Shown in pieces: positions 1 to 12,363 of a stretch of DNA of 64,000 nucleotides. Source of the stretch: Hemicordylus capensis (lineage: Eukaryota; Chordata; Lepidosauria; Squamata; Cordylidae); contig NC_069657.1 of assembly GCF_027244095.1 (NCBI RefSeq), positions 4,784,001 to 4,848,000 of the forward strand. The letters run 5' to 3'. Under the pieces are notes generated by a model, which worked only from the letters and a program-made list of their open reading frames with translations, had not been told where the DNA came from and searched no databases. Numbering within the stretch: position 1 is the stretch's first letter; the number at the start of each line of letters is the position of its first letter. The translations under genes and the position numbers were made by a program.

Positions 1-190
1 GACAAATAAGAATAAATAAAGATGGATACCTGTCCCCAAAGGACTCGCAATCTAAAAATATATATAAGAGAGACACCAGCCACAGCCACTCGAGGGATGC
101 TGTGCTGGGGCTGGATAGGGCCAGTTGCTCTCCCCCTGCTAAATAAAGAGAATCACCACTTTTAAAAGGTGCCTCTTCGCTCAATTAGCA
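1..190 (-). repeat. LINE-type 3' tail repeat (family A)
   Basis: Read on the minus strand, it has the order TTTAGCAGGGGGAGAG, a CCCCAGCACAGCATCCCTC block, then AGATTGTGAGTCC and an AT-rich end. The same unit recurs at 7520, 17510, 23975, 31158 and 57990. It resembles the 3' end of an L2/CR1-group LINE or of a SINE using such a tail. The family name is not established. Confidence 0.6.
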
Positions 191-1029
<839 letters not shown>

Positions 1030-1489
1030 TCAAAGGCTATTGCACCACAGCTATTGCAAAGGCTATTGCGCCACGGGGGGCTATTGCGCAACTTCAAAGG
1101 CAGCCCTGATGGTGTCGCAACAAGGCTGCTGCCAAAAAACTTGAAAAGCACTTTGGGGCAGTAGCACATTGCTCCTCCACAACAGAAGGCGCTCCGCAAT
1201 GCCACCCAAAAGTGCTTTTTGAGTCTTTTCACAGCAGCTTTATTCTATTTTCACAACACCATTAGGATTGCTTCTGAAGTTGCACAGCGGCCCTGGTGGG
1301 TCCCTTACCTCGGCAGAATGCTGCCCATCATGTAGATAAATATTTCCTAAGAATATTTACATGCTTCTTTTCAACAACAACAAAAGTTCACAAAACATTT
1401 CACATAGCAAAAAGGAGTGAGAAAAAGCACAAGAAAGCGATTCCCAGTCCCAAGGGGATCACAATCAAAAACAATTTTATTTTTTTAAT

Positions 1490-1960
1490 TTAAAATATTT
1501 CTATACCACCCCAAACTTGCATCTCTGGGCAGTTTACGATTAAAATCATTTAAAACATTTAAAACCCAATATTAAAAATGTTAAAACTATAAATCTAATT
1601 TAAAGCCTGGGTGAATAAATGTGTCTTCAGTGCCTTTCAAAAAGTTGCCAGAGATGGGGAGGCTCTTATCTCAACAGGGAGTGCATGGGATGCTGTGTCA
1701 CTCCCACGGTAGCTGAAGCAAGTTCAACCCCAATTGTGGGGTCCCAGAGTGTGGCCAGAGACAGACGATGCTGGAGCAGCAGGCCAGGGGCTAGGAGAGG
1801 CCATGGAAGACCAGACACGGTCTGGCGAGACAGGATCTTGGCCTCTCAGGAGAATTGCGAGGCTTCCCAGGGTTATTTAAGTACCAGGCCTGTGATGAGT
1901 TGGGCACAGAAGCTGCGGTGGACGAGGAGTTCATGTAAGCCCGGGGGGACGGGACGGGGG
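1490..1960 (-). repeat. L2-group LINE, 3' end fragment
   Basis: The sequence contains the 3'-terminal L2 block (CATCTCTGGGCAGTTTACGA, AAAACATTTAAAAC runs, GCCTGGGTGAATAAATGTGT, CCAGAGATGGGGAGGCTCTT), read on the minus strand and ending in AT-rich sequence. It matches the ends of the longer L2 copy at 31539-33295. Confidence 0.75.
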
Positions 1961-1984
1961 GGTAACACACACAACGCTGCTAAA

Positions 1985-2345
1985 TATTAAAAGACTTCAA
2001 AAAGGTGCCTCTTTGCCCAGTTCGCAAGGACCTAAGGTCACAACGAGCCATACTAATTTCTGAACATTTTAAACAAGCAAATAAACCCAGGAATGCTTTG
2101 TTCAAAAATTTGGCTTCTTGCAGGCCAAATCTAGGTCCCAGCTGCCACGACTCCAGATCCAAAGCCCCACCCACCTGCAACTGAGGGACAAGATGGACAG
2201 TTTGAGGATGAGATGGACTAGGAAGACCTTATGACCCAGGCCACAGGGGGCCCCATGCTGCCAGGACACCCCACCTCCCACCAGCAACACTGACCCCTTC
2301 TCTATTTTATTTTATTTTATTTTATTTTATTTTAACATTTATATC
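1985..2345. repeat. Family A fragment and (ATTTT)n microsatellite
   Basis: A short AAAAGGTGCCTCTTTGCCC piece of family A lies at about 2000-2020. A (TTTTA)n run at 2304-2334 is followed by a LINE-tail-like AACATTTATATCCCACTC. The remainder of ATL1 intron 3 (910-1489 and 2346-3014) shows no recognised element; a small ATTGC-rich tandem patch sits at 1035-1095. Confidence 0.5.
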
Positions 2346-3014
2346 CCACTCTTCCTCCACGCTGGTTCTCACGCACTGAAACCCCACAAAGACCGCATTT
2401 GTCTCTTCAAACACACACAATTCAGGGAGAGATCTTCCCCGAGGTCAAGAATGGCTCATTATGGGGGAAGCTCTCTCTCCAAGCACAGCAAACCCTGCAA
2501 TGTCCCTCCCCAGTTCAAAAGTGGCTGTTGCCTGTCCCCAATGGCCTACTGTCTGACCATGGCCTCCGCTGGGGACAAAGCATACCCAATGGTGTTGGGT
2601 AGGCGATCAGCCCCTGAATCCCCATTCTCCACCAGCTCCAGCGTTGTGCGTTAAGCCCCCACCCCCCTGTCCCCCGCTCATGGGCTTACATGAACTCCTT
2701 GTCCAAGCACGGTGGTGAGCAGGGACTGGGGTTCCAGTAGACTCCATGCGTGGAGGGGCAGGGCCTACAGGTGGACTTCCACAGACACCCTACCAGGCAC
2801 AGCGTCCCAATGGGCAACAGAACACCCCAACGGGGCTACCGTGCCTTGAGAATCAGGTGCTCCCCAGCACACAGAGTTTAGCCATCTCTGGCGTCAGCCA
2901 ATCGGGGCTGAAAGGTTCGGGGAGTCTGCCAGGGCAATGGCTCTCATCAACACAACACGGCTGCAGTGACGACCCAAAACGACCCCGGCAGGCTGAGAAT
3001 GGCCACAAGGAGCT

Positions 3015-3020
3015 GCTCGC
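3015..3020 (-). other. ATL1: Non-canonical GC splice donor of ATL1 intron 3
   Basis: Read on the minus strand the site is AAG|GCGAGC. Apart from the C at +2, it keeps U1 pairing at -3 to -1 (AAG), +1, +3 to +5 (GAG), as GC-AG donors usually do. The partner acceptor at 911-910 is an ordinary AG after a pyrimidine-containing tract. Splicing here joins Lys139 directly to Val140 as in other atlastins. Transcript data are not available here. Confidence 0.8.
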
Positions 3021-3155
3021 CTTGTTGCCATCCGGCTTGTCCACGAGGAAGACTTCGCTCCAGATCTGGATGCCCGTCGTCTCCCGTTCTGAGCCGCCTC
3101 GCCAGGAAAAACCCGTCAGAGGCTCGTTATCGTCCCCAAGCCAGTCGGCCAATTC
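3021..3155 (-). CDS. ATL1: ATL1 (atlastin-1) coding exon 3
   Basis: This 135-base exon encodes 45 residues, 95-139. It contains [12 protein letters not shown] and RETTGIQIW; the second is the switch 1 (G2) loop, with the threonine pair at residues 120-121. It ends PDGNK, matching the end of the corresponding human exon. The acceptor is TTGCAG|GAATTG, phase 0. The splice donor is odd: the reading frame and the join to exon 4 require AAG|GCGAGC, a GC rather than GT dinucleotide. No nearby GT keeps the frame. The first residues (ELADWLGDD) differ from human ESVDWVGDY at several places, but the length is the same. Confidence 0.95.
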
Positions 3156-3237
3156 CTGCAAGGGCCAGAGAAGGCAAGTAAGAAAGGTGTGTATAGGCCT
3201 GGCATGCACAACCAGCGGAGCCACCAAGCCAAAGCGC

Positions 3238-3263
3238 GCACACACACACACACACACACACAC
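3238..3263. repeat. (CA)n microsatellite
   Basis: An uninterrupted CA run of about 13 units lies in ATL1 intron 2. Confidence 0.9.
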
Positions 3264-3587
3264 CACTAACCATGCACGTGTTTTGCTACCTGTCAAATCC
3301 CTGGGAGGGCATGACAGGTGCCAAAGGTTACTGAGTGTCTCTGGAGTTAACCGCTAGGCCCCATGGCTGCTTTGTGGCATTCTGAGCTCTGCGTGTACCT
3401 ATCTGGCTCCTGTCTCAGAGCCAGGTTCTGGTGGGCTCTTATGGCAAGAAACTCTCTCTCCGCCACAACGGAAAAGCACCGTTTCATCCTCCTTTGGGGC
3501 CATAACGGCACTCTAGCTGCTCGAGTCCTGGGCACCAGGTCCAGAGCTCAGGTGCATTTCAAGCACCTGTAGGACCCAGGATCCACC

Positions 3588-4404
3588 CTATTATTATTAT
3601 TTCTTGTTTACACAGTCAGACAGGTGTTATTGACTGGTTTGTTTTATCCAGACATCAAGTCCTTCCCAAGGACCTGGGATGCCAGAATTTTATTATCAAT
3701 GTTGTTGCTGTTATTATTATAGATATCATCACAGAATATAGGCTGTTCCCAGTAAAGTTGCTTTTTGTAATTGGCTGGCGGAGATTTCTGTGGCCCCTTT
3801 GGTGTTGAGGTGCTCTTCAAGGTCTTTGGGAACTGCACCCAGGGCGCCAATTACCACTAGGATTATTTTTGTCTTTTTCTGCCACAGCCTTTCAATTTCA
3901 ATTTGTAGATCTTTGTATTTGGTGGTTTTTTCTATTTCTTTTTCTTCTATTCTGCTATCCCCTGGTATTGCTGTGTCGATTATTTTGACTTGCTTTTCTT
4001 TCTTCTCGACTACAGTGATATCTGGTGTATTGTGTGGCAGATGTTTGTCTGTTTGTAGTCGGAAGTCCCATAATATTTTTCATCTTCATTTTCTTCAACT
4101 TTTTCAATTTTATGGTCCCACCAATTCTTGGCTACAGGTAGCTTGTATTTTTTGCAGATGTTCCAGTGTATCATCCCTGCTACCTTGTCATGCCTTCCTT
4201 TGTAGTCAGTCTGTGCGATCTTCTTACAATAGCTGATCAGGTGGTCCACGGTTTCATCTGCTTCTTTACAAAGGCGGCACTTGCTGTTTGTTGTGGATTT
4301 TTCGACTTTTGCTCTTATTGCATTTGTTCTTAGTGCCTGTTCTTGTGCAGCCAGTATTAAACCCTCTGTTTCTTTCTTCAAGTTGCCATTCTTAAGCCAC
4401 TTTT
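3588..4404 (-). mobile_element. R4/Dong-clade LINE fragment inside a TAA microsatellite
   Basis: On the minus strand the fragment encodes the C-terminal part of a restriction-like-endonuclease LINE: KETEGLILAAQEQALRTNAI, then a CCHC knuckle (CRLCKEADETVDHLISYC), then downstream KTKIIPVVIGALG-like sequence near 3800-3860. These are landmarks of the R4/Dong clade. The 3' end reads into TAATAATAATA at 3590-3600, and the 5'-truncated end abuts a long ATT repeat from 4404. Dong elements are known to insert into TAA repeats, so both edges suit the clade. The copy is 5' truncated and contains stops, so it is not functional. Confidence 0.75.
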
Positions 4405-4435
4405 TAATTATTATTATTTATTATTATTATTATTA

Positions 4436-4485
<50 letters not shown>
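4404..4485. repeat. (ATT)n microsatellite
   Basis: An imperfect ATT/TTA run of roughly 80 bases abuts the 5' side of the R4 fragment. Confidence 0.9.
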
Positions 4486-4487
<2 letters not shown>

Positions 4488-4717
4488 GCACTTTGAAAGG
4501 CAGCTAAGAAATTGTGTTAATGACTCATAAATATTATTAATTTTTAGCATGTCCTTCTTCTAGGACCTCAGGGCAGGATTCATGGTCCCTTCATGCATCC
4601 TCACGCAACATCCTGTGAGGAGGACCGATTGGTCCCAGGTCACCATATCAGCTTTGTTGGTTAAGCGAGAAGTTAAACCTTGGCCTCTCTGGTCCACTTC
4701 CAGCATTCTGTCCCAAG

Positions 4718-4855
4718 GGTCCCAGCTTTGGTTCCCCAGATGCTGTTGGACTACAGCTCCCATCATCCCCAGCCCCAATGGTCAAAGCCTTTTGGGGTTG
4801 GAGATAATGGGAGCTGTAGTCCATCTTTACCTGGGGACTCAAGGCTGGGAACCTC
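4718..4855. mobile_element. hAT-type MITE (foldback)
   Basis: Inverted arms begin near GGTCCCAGCTTTGGTTCCC and end GGGGACTCAAGGCTGGGAAC. They enclose the CTACAGCTCCCATCATCCCC core that recurs in many MITEs of this window. Confidence 0.65.
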
Positions 4856-4894
4856 TGCCCTAGCCAATGCCATGACACCACAGTGACTCTAAAC

Positions 4895-5037
4895 CAAGCC
4901 TGCTCAACTTAGGCCCCCCCCCACAGCTGTTTTTGGACTATAACTCCCACAATCCCCAGCCACAGTGGCCAACAGCCAGGGATTATGGGAGTTGTAGGCC
5001 AACATCTGCAGGAGGGCCTACAAGTTGAGCAGCCCTG
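4895..5037. mobile_element. hAT-type MITE (foldback)
   Basis: Terminal inverted repeats CAAGCCTGCTCAACTTAGGC and CCTACAAGTTGAGCAGCCCTG enclose an ACTCCCACAATCCCCAGCCA core and its inverse. The flanking 8-mers do not match, so the target duplication has decayed or the ends are slightly off. Confidence 0.7.
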
Positions 5038-5075
5038 AATGTGGCATGCAGGGGGTGAGGGGTCACGATGTGCTA

Positions 5076-5585
<510 letters not shown>

Positions 5586-6073
5586 TCATCTGCCCGTGAG
5601 GTAGGAGTGGAACCACTGCAAATAAGTGCCTCCCACCCTCAATCCCCACAGACATTCAAGAAGGATACTTTGCTCAATAGTATCGAAGGCCACCTAGAGA
5701 TCCAAAAGGACCAACAGAGCCACACTCCCTCTGTCAATTTGCAATCGGAGATCATCCATCAGGCCGACCAAGGCAGTCTTCACCACGTAGCCCACCTGGA
5801 AGCCAGTTTGAAATGGGCCTAGATAACCAGTTTCCTCCAAGACTGCCAGGAGCTGGGAGGCCACCACCCTCTCAATTCCCTTGCCCAGCCATGGAAGGTT
5901 GGAGACAGACCTATAGTTGCTCAGCTCTGAGGGATCCAATCCAGGCTTCTTCAAGAGTTCTAATGATTGCCTCCTTAAGATAGGAATGCATCCTGCCCTC
6001 CCTCAGGGCAGCATTTATAATATCTGCCAGGCCTTCTACAACAACCCCCCTGTCAGACAGTATAAACCATGTC

Positions 6074-6152
6074 TGACAAGTGTCAAGAGAACAGGTTTTA
6101 GGCTGCACTATTCTATGATACAGCCTAAAACCTGTTCTCTTGACACTTGTCA
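6074..6152. repeat. 32-base perfect inverted repeat inside the L2 copy
   Basis: Arms 6074-6105 and 6121-6152 are exact reverse complements separated by 15 bases. The intact L2 copy at 32830-32910 contains only one arm's worth of this sequence, so the second arm is a local inverted duplication. Confidence 0.9.
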
Positions 6153-6780
6153 AGATCATGTCCACATCATCAGGAGTCACAAACTGAAACTGATCCAGCC
6201 GAACCACATAAGAAGAATTGCTGGACACCTCCGCATTAGACTCTCAAATAATTGTGGGGCCTGTCTAAGATGGCCCAAATATGAGATTTTATCTACAAAA
6301 TACTCATTAAAAAATCACAACAGGTAATTGATGGTTCCAAATTCTGATTCAAGGGAGGAGGGGCACTTACTAGCCCTCTCACAACCCTAGACAACTCCAC
6401 TGGACATGAGCTTGAGGATGCAATACAGCTGCATAGATTGCCTGTGCACAGGTCTTCAAATGTGCTCCATATTGTAAAAGCTGATATGTTGGCGATGCAA
6501 TGCATATATGTAATCTGTCAAATTCGAGTCTTTCTCCACTTGCACTCCAGTCATCTGCCTTGCCACTTGTCCCTCTCATAGTTCTTCCATATACCAAGGG
6601 GTCAGTTTTGAAGCGGGTCGTAGAGGATGCTTAGCAGTGATCATGTCTACTGCCCTAGTGAGTTTGCTGTTTCAGTTCTTCACCAGGGTGTCAACAGGAT
6701 CACTGCCAGAGCCAGCACTAAATCCTTCCAAGGCATCTTGGAATCCTATTGGATCAATAACTCTCCTAATAGGCCCCTCT

Positions 6781-7088
6781 CATAGGAACATAGGAAGCTG
6801 CCATATACTGAGTCAGACCATTGGTCTATCAAGCTCAGTATTGTCTTCACAGACTGGCAGCAGCTTCTCCAAGGTTGCAGGCAGAAGTCTCTCTCAGCCC
6901 TATCTTGGAGAAGCCAGGGAGGGAACTTGGAACCTAGATGCTCTTTCCAGAGTGGCAGCTCCATCCCCTGAGGGGGAATTTCTTCCAGTGCTCACACTTC
7001 TAGTCTCCCATTCATATGCAACCAGGGCAGACCTTGCTTAGCTAAGGGAACAAGTCAAGCTTGCTACTACAAGACCAGCTCTCCTCCC
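6781..7088 (-). mobile_element. 5S-rRNA-derived SINE
   Basis: Read on the minus strand it starts with GAGCTGGTCTTGTAGTAGC, then an A-box-like TAGCTAAGCAAGGTC and GAATGGGAGAC, which correspond to the internal promoter of 5S rRNA (AGCTAAGCAGGGTC and GGATGGGAGAC). A LINE-type tail, GGTCTGACTCAGTATATGGC, ends with GTTCCTATG. The copy is near full length and lies within the L2. Confidence 0.85.
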
Positions 7089-7509
7089 CTGCAGAGGTGG
7101 GATGTGATTGTGACTCCAACCTTAAACAGATGGTGGTCCATCCATGACAATGGGAACTCTCAGGAGTCCCCACCCACGGAACACCACCCTAACCAGAGTA
7201 AAAGACCAGATCAAGCAGGTGTCCAGCAACATGCATGAGTCCCAAGACCACTTGGGACAGGGCCATAGTTGTCATGGCTGCTATGAACTCCTGAGCCACC
7301 CTGGACAAATTGGTATTGAAGTGAATATTGAAGTCCCCCAGCACCAAAACCCTGGGAGACCCCAACGCCAAGGTAGGGACTCTGTTGGGCAGTGGAGTGA
7401 TGGGTGCAACAACAAAACTCCTAGTCTATTTCTGGTCCCCAGAATTAAGTACACACATTTGATATGGTCGGACATTTTGACAGGGAGCCTGGTAAGGGAG
7501 ATGTCAACC

Positions 7510-7655
7510 CCTGCTAACTTGGCAAAGAGGCACCATTTAACGTGGTGATTCTCTTTTATTTAGCAGGGGGAGAGTAACTGGCCCTCTCCACCCCCAGCAC
7601 AGGACCCCTCCAGTGACTGTTGCTGGTGTCTATCTCGTGTTTCTTTTTAGATTGT
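7510..7655 (+). repeat. LINE-type 3' tail repeat (family A)
   Basis: The order is CTGCTAACTTGGCAAAGAGG, TTATTTAGCAGGGGGAGAG, CCAGTGACTGTTGCTGGTG, AGATTGTGA. A short (CATA)n run (7668-7690) and a T run follow. Confidence 0.6.
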
Positions 7656-7712
7656 GAAATCAAATGCATACATACATACATACATACATAAATGCTTTTT
7701 TTTTTTTTTTAA

Positions 7713-8319
7713 TAAATGCTATTTTTATTTTATGGACCACAGCCACTCCAGCTCCTCCCCCCACGCCCTCTCACTTGCTCCTCGGCCAGGTACCCGGGAG
7801 GGAGAAGCTGGGACCAGACTGGGCCACCAGCCTCCCCCAACCAAGTCTCTGTGGTACCTACCAGTGCGACCCCTTCAATCACGGATGACATCTGATATAT
7901 TGTGGATTGACCCGGCATTACAGAGGAGCAAGGTGAGGCTCTGTGGGTAGTTGGCACTGTGAACTGGCAGGACAGCCGGAAGAGGAAACAGCTAGTAGAT
8001 TTCTAATTTCCCTTCCCTTCCCCTGTAATGGCCTGTTGACCTGCCAAAGTTACTTCTTCTATTCCCTTCCCCACCACCACCAGAATAGCCACTCCATAAT
8101 CAACGGACATGCCCCGTCTCCCCATCTCCAGACAGGCCTAGACATATTGTAGACTAATCTTACTCAAGACTCCGCACGGAAGCTATCTAGACAGCAGCTT
8201 CAGCTTCTAAAACAGCCATCGGAGAACATACTCGCCCCAGCCCTCAATCCCACATTTCCGTCACAATGTAGAACCACACTCTCAGTTTTGTTCAGCAAGT
8301 GGTCAGAAAACTAATGGAA
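7713..8319. other. ATL1 intron 1, no recognised element
   Basis: No frame, RNA or repeat is recognised here. Confidence 0.4.
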
Positions 8320-8570
8320 GATATAGGCCCATTCACACATGCATGAGTGTACGGCGCACACAGCTACAGATCTGTACACAGGTAGAGACATTCAGACATT
8401 ACGTTGAACTTGGGTGCAGCAGTACACTTCCTATCTGTACCAACCATCTGAAGAGTCTGTATCCAGGTTCACTTTTAAAATGAACACAGTTACAGCCATT
8501 CACACAAACACATGTATGAGCGTACAGGCATCTGTACACTTGTACAGCATAACGTCTGAATAGGGCTTCT
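8320..8570. mobile_element. MITE with ATTCACACA / GTCTGAAT ends
   Basis: It has a CCCATTCACACATGCATGAG start, repeated TGTACAC-rich interior and a CATAACGTCTGAATAGGG end, giving inverted ends of the CCTATTCAGACGTTATG type. A related copy lies at 23090-23350. Confidence 0.5.
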
Positions 8571-8723
8571 ATCTTGGGGGTGATCCTGGGCCCAGCTTTA
8601 TTTCTGGCTATGGTCAGGAGCATTTTTGTACCACCTCAGCCAGTGTGAGAAGAGCTTTGTCCTGCGTTCCTAGCAGTTTTGCTTTTGAAAGGGATGGGCC
8701 ATAAGCAGGTCTTCTTCCAAGTG

Positions 8724-9775
8724 CTCATAAGAACAGCCCTGCTGGATCAGGCCCAAGGAAGCCCATCTAGTGCAGAATCCTGTTTCACACAGTGGCCAAC
8801 CAGTTGCCACTGGGAAGCCCACAGGCAGGAGTTGAGGGCATGCCCTCTCTCTTGCTGTTACTCCCCTGCAACTGGTACTCAGAGGGATCCTGCCTTTGAG
8901 GCTGGAGGTGGCCTGTAACCCTCCAACTAGTAGCCATTGATAGACCTCTTCTCCATGAAGTTATCACAACCCCTCTTAAAGCCATCCAGGTTGTTGACTG
9001 TCACCACATCTTGTGGCAGAGAATTCCAAAAGCTGATCATGCATTGTGTGAAAAAAATACTTGTTTGCTGGTCCTAAATTTCCTGGCAATCAATTCCATG
9101 GGATGACCTCTGGTTCTAGTGTTATGTGACAGGGAGAAGAATTTCTAACCACTTTCTCCACACCATGCATGATTTTACAAAGCTCTATTATGTCTCCCTG
9201 CAGTTGTCTTTTTTCTAAACTAGATAGCCCCAGGTGTTGTAGCCTTGCCATGTAAGGAAGGTGCTCTAGGCCCCTGATCATCTTGGTTGCCCTCTTCTGC
9301 ATCTTTTCCAGTTCTACAATATATTTCTTTAGATGTGGTGACCAGAACTGTACGCAGCACTCCAGGTGTGGCCGCACCATAGTTCTGTATAAGGGCGTTA
9401 TAATATTAGCTGTTTTATTTTCAATCCCCCTCCTAATGATCCCTAGCATGGAATTGGCCTTTTTCACAGCGGCCGCACATTGAGTCGACACTTCCTGACC
9501 CCAAGATCTCTTTCCTGGTCAGTCCCTTCTCCAGCTCAGATCCCATCAGTGTTATATGTGAAGTTGGGGTTTTTTGCCCCATCACTTTACACTTGCCAGC
9601 ATTAGCTGCATATGCCATTTTGTCGCCCACTCAGCTAGTTTGGAGAGATTCTTTTTGAGCTCCTCACAATGTGTTTCAGATTTCACTACCTTAAATAGTT
9701 TGGCATCATCTGAAAATCTGGCCACCTTGCTGCTTACCCCAACTGCCTCAGTCCAGGATGTGGGCGGAATCATAT
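8724..9775 (-). mobile_element. CR1 LINE, 3' portion with ORF2 C-terminus
   Basis: On the minus strand it encodes FSDDAKLFKVV, ANSMLGIIRRGIENKTANII, LYRTMVRPHLECCVQFWSPH and IMHGVEKV, the C-terminal half of CR1 ORF2. It continues into a 3' UTR ending GGGCCTGATCCAGCAGGGCT and GTTCTTATGAG. It is broken by stops and small deletions. Confidence 0.9.
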
Positions 9776-10564
9776 GGGAGAAGGTGATCCTTTAAATGCC
9801 AGCTAAATGACTTTAGGTGAGTGTCGCAAATACAACCCTTTTGATTAGGAGACATATGTGCCTGCTGAGAACATATACTTATCTCAGCTTAGGTTTTTCC
9901 TCTCCAAGCAAAATGGACACTTGAGGTATTAGGCTAGGCTAATCCAATGATAGTTCAGTCAAGTAAATGAGAAGAATGGATTCATTTCTCCTCTAATGTC
10001 TCTTTATATGTCACTGAACAAACAAAATAAACTTTGGCACTAGGGCAAGGCACATTGCTTCAAGGATAGTTGCATACAAAATAGAAAACTCAAGCATTGA
10101 TATTCTGTCAAGGTACAAATCTTGAAGAGGTTTTCAGTTTAAAAAAGCAGTAAAAGCAGTAGCAATAACAATAAACCAAAAGGAGAGAGAGAGAGACCAC
10201 ACACACACACACACACACACGGTTGAGTTCTCCATCCCAGATGTCTTCAAACCTGCTTCAGTCTCCACTCAAGATATTTTCTCTTCTCTCCCTGTTTTCA
10301 GGCCTTAAAGGAGTTTTCTCTCCCTTTCCCGCCTCCCAATTCAAAACAAAAGTCAGGAGCAGAAGATCTCATTCTTTTAACTAGGAGGGTGCAAATGAAG
10401 GCCACAGGCACAAAGCAAGAGGTGCTGATCTCTGCAGAAACAGGCACTTGATGGAAGGATATGCAAAATGGCTTATCTTGGGTTTGCTTTTAACTTCTTT
10501 TCATCCTTAGAAAGCAAACATCCACCAAACACACCTGAAATATGTAACATGATAACCAGCCCTT
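9776..10564. other. ATL1 intron 1, mostly unrecognised sequence
   Basis: A (CA)n run lies at 10199-10221. Otherwise I see no gene or repeat. Confidence 0.45.
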
Positions 10565-10640
10565 TGCAGACTGATTTATTTAACATATTTATATACTGCC
10601 CAAAACTTAGTTCTCTGGGCAGTGTAGTGGCAGAGTTCTG
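10565..10640 (-). repeat. L2 3' terminal scrap
   Basis: It contains TTATTTAACATATTTATATA followed by CTGCCCAAAACTTAG and TCTGGGCAGT, the terminal L2 block. Confidence 0.6.
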
Positions 10641-11784
10641 GGTGAATAAAGGCAGAGTTGCCTGCTCCAAATGGCAGCCCACCCCCACCCAGCATTCTGC
10701 ACCCAGATCTGCTCCAATGACCCCCCGGGTACCTTTAAACCTGAAGAAACCAATTGGCAGGAGATTTAGGATGCACTAAAGAAAGTACTTCTTTGCACAG
10801 TACATATTCCAACTATGGAATGTGAGGATGTAGGATCTGATGTTCCTTCAAATCTCTCTTCAAAGCTGACCTTTTGCATGACAAATCCATCCTAGGCTCA
10901 GCTGCTTACTGTATTTGCCTGAATCCAAGACTAGGTTTTCCCCTTGTTCAGAGCCCTCTTCCTTTGGGGAAAATGTAGGTAGAATCTATATTCAACCTCT
11001 GTTTTTAAGGGGCTCTTCTTAAATCCAGAGTTAAATCTTAAATCTTGTATATGGGTAAACACAGTAGTCCACATTCCTGTCCTGAAACTTACCTTAAATG
11101 CATGCAGTTGAACTGAATGCTTGTCTTTCCCCATTTGCATTCATCTCCACCGTACACTCCCCCCCCCTTTGCTGAAATTTAGAGCACAGGCTCCACAGAG
11201 CAGGAACCTTTATTTGGCTTATGTTAACACACACATTCATGGTGCAAGAGAAATAAAGTAAATCATCACCACAGGCGATCATCTGGCTGGAAGGAAAAGA
11301 AAGGAATTTATGTTCCTTTGGGGGCTTCTCCTCACATATGCAACTCCCTGAGATCAGCTGGATGTTTTTCACACCCAGCTTTTAGTTTGCATCTCCTCCA
11401 GAATGGAGGGGGTGCGTTCACATACAGGCCAAATTTACCCCAAGTCCTTGGAAGCTATCAGGGAGCACTTCACACATGATTCAGGTTTTTCATTGCATGT
11501 TAGTGTGTAGCCCGGTTTATATTTGTTGGAAGTGAAGGACTTTGCTCTGTCTCTTTGTCTCAATGACAGTGGAGGACAGACTAGTGAGTCAGAGGGCTAG
11601 AGGGTCAACACACTGGTCATCCCTTCTCTACTGCTCTGACACTATCCCTTTGGAATGTAGATTGCTACTCTTAGGGACTAACTTACTTATTTCCTGCTTT
11701 GCACTTCCTCTCTCCCTTCTCTTCCGTTCCTTCTACCTTGCAACATGCAAGCTCCTCTTCCCTGCACCATGTGTACAGAGATGC
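10641..11784. other. ATL1 intron 1, no recognised element
   Basis: No supported feature. Short chance frames show no family motif. Confidence 0.4.
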
Positions 11785-12363
11785 ATAAGAACATAAGAAC
11801 AGCCCTGCTGGATCAGGCCCACGGCCCATCTAGTCCAGCATCCTGTTTCACACAGTGGCCCACCAGATGCCGCTGGAAGCCACAGACAGGAGTTGAGGAC
11901 ACGCCCTCCCTCCTGCTGTTACTCCCCTGCAACTGGTACTCAGAGGCACCCTGCCTTTGAGGCCGGAGGTGGCCCACAGCCCTCTGACTAGTAGCCATTG
12001 ATAGACCTCTCCTCCATGAAGTCATCCAAACCCCTCTTAAAGCCATCCAGGTTGTTGGCCGTCACCACATCCTGTGGCAGAGAGTTCCACAAGTGGATCA
12101 CGTGTTGTGTGAAAAAGTACTTCCGTTTGTTGGTCCTAGACCTCCTGGCAATCAATTTCATGGAGTGACCCCTGGTTCTAGTGTTGTATGAGAGGGAAAA
12201 GAATCTCTCTCTATCCACTTTCTCCTTGCCATGCATGATTTTATAGACCTCTATCATGTCTCCCCGCAGATGTCTTTTTTCTAAACTAAAAAGCCCCAGG
12301 TGTTGTAGTCTTGCCACATAAGAAAGGTGCTCTAGGCCCCTGATCATCTTGGTTGCCCTCTTC
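11775..12363 (-). mobile_element. CR1 LINE, 3' portion
   Basis: The minus strand encodes an uninterrupted ORF2 C-terminus (RATKMIRGLEHLSYVARLQH, NTRTRGHSMKLIARRS, VIHLWNSLPQDVV, FKRGLDDFMEERS), followed by a 3' UTR with GGCCTGATCCAGCAGGGCTG and terminal TTCTTATGTTCTTATG repeats. The copy is 5' truncated at about 12363. Confidence 0.92.

Larger units (their letters stand above)
5640..7500 (-). mobile_element. L2-group LINE ORF2 fragment (endonuclease and RT start)
   Basis: On the minus strand it encodes an AP-endonuclease motif, VLVLGDFNIHFN...LDLVF (7371-7190), and further on the N-terminal RT region SNYRSVSNLPWLGKGIERVV with GLMDDLRLQIDRGSVALLVL (5860-5700). This order is that of L2 ORF2. 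A 5S-derived SINE interrupts it at 6781-7088, and an internal inverted duplication lies at 6074-6152. It is broken by stops. Confidence 0.8.

Noticed and set aside
2853-3296. The 147-codon frame with a Cys-Val run
   Set aside because: The run is a translated (CA)n microsatellite. Only the middle, bases 3021-3155, is real coding sequence.
4010-4381. A 123-codon frame as a host zinc-finger gene
   Set aside because: The CCHC knuckle and neighbouring residues are those of an R4/Dong LINE, and the fragment lies inside a repeat with truncated ends.
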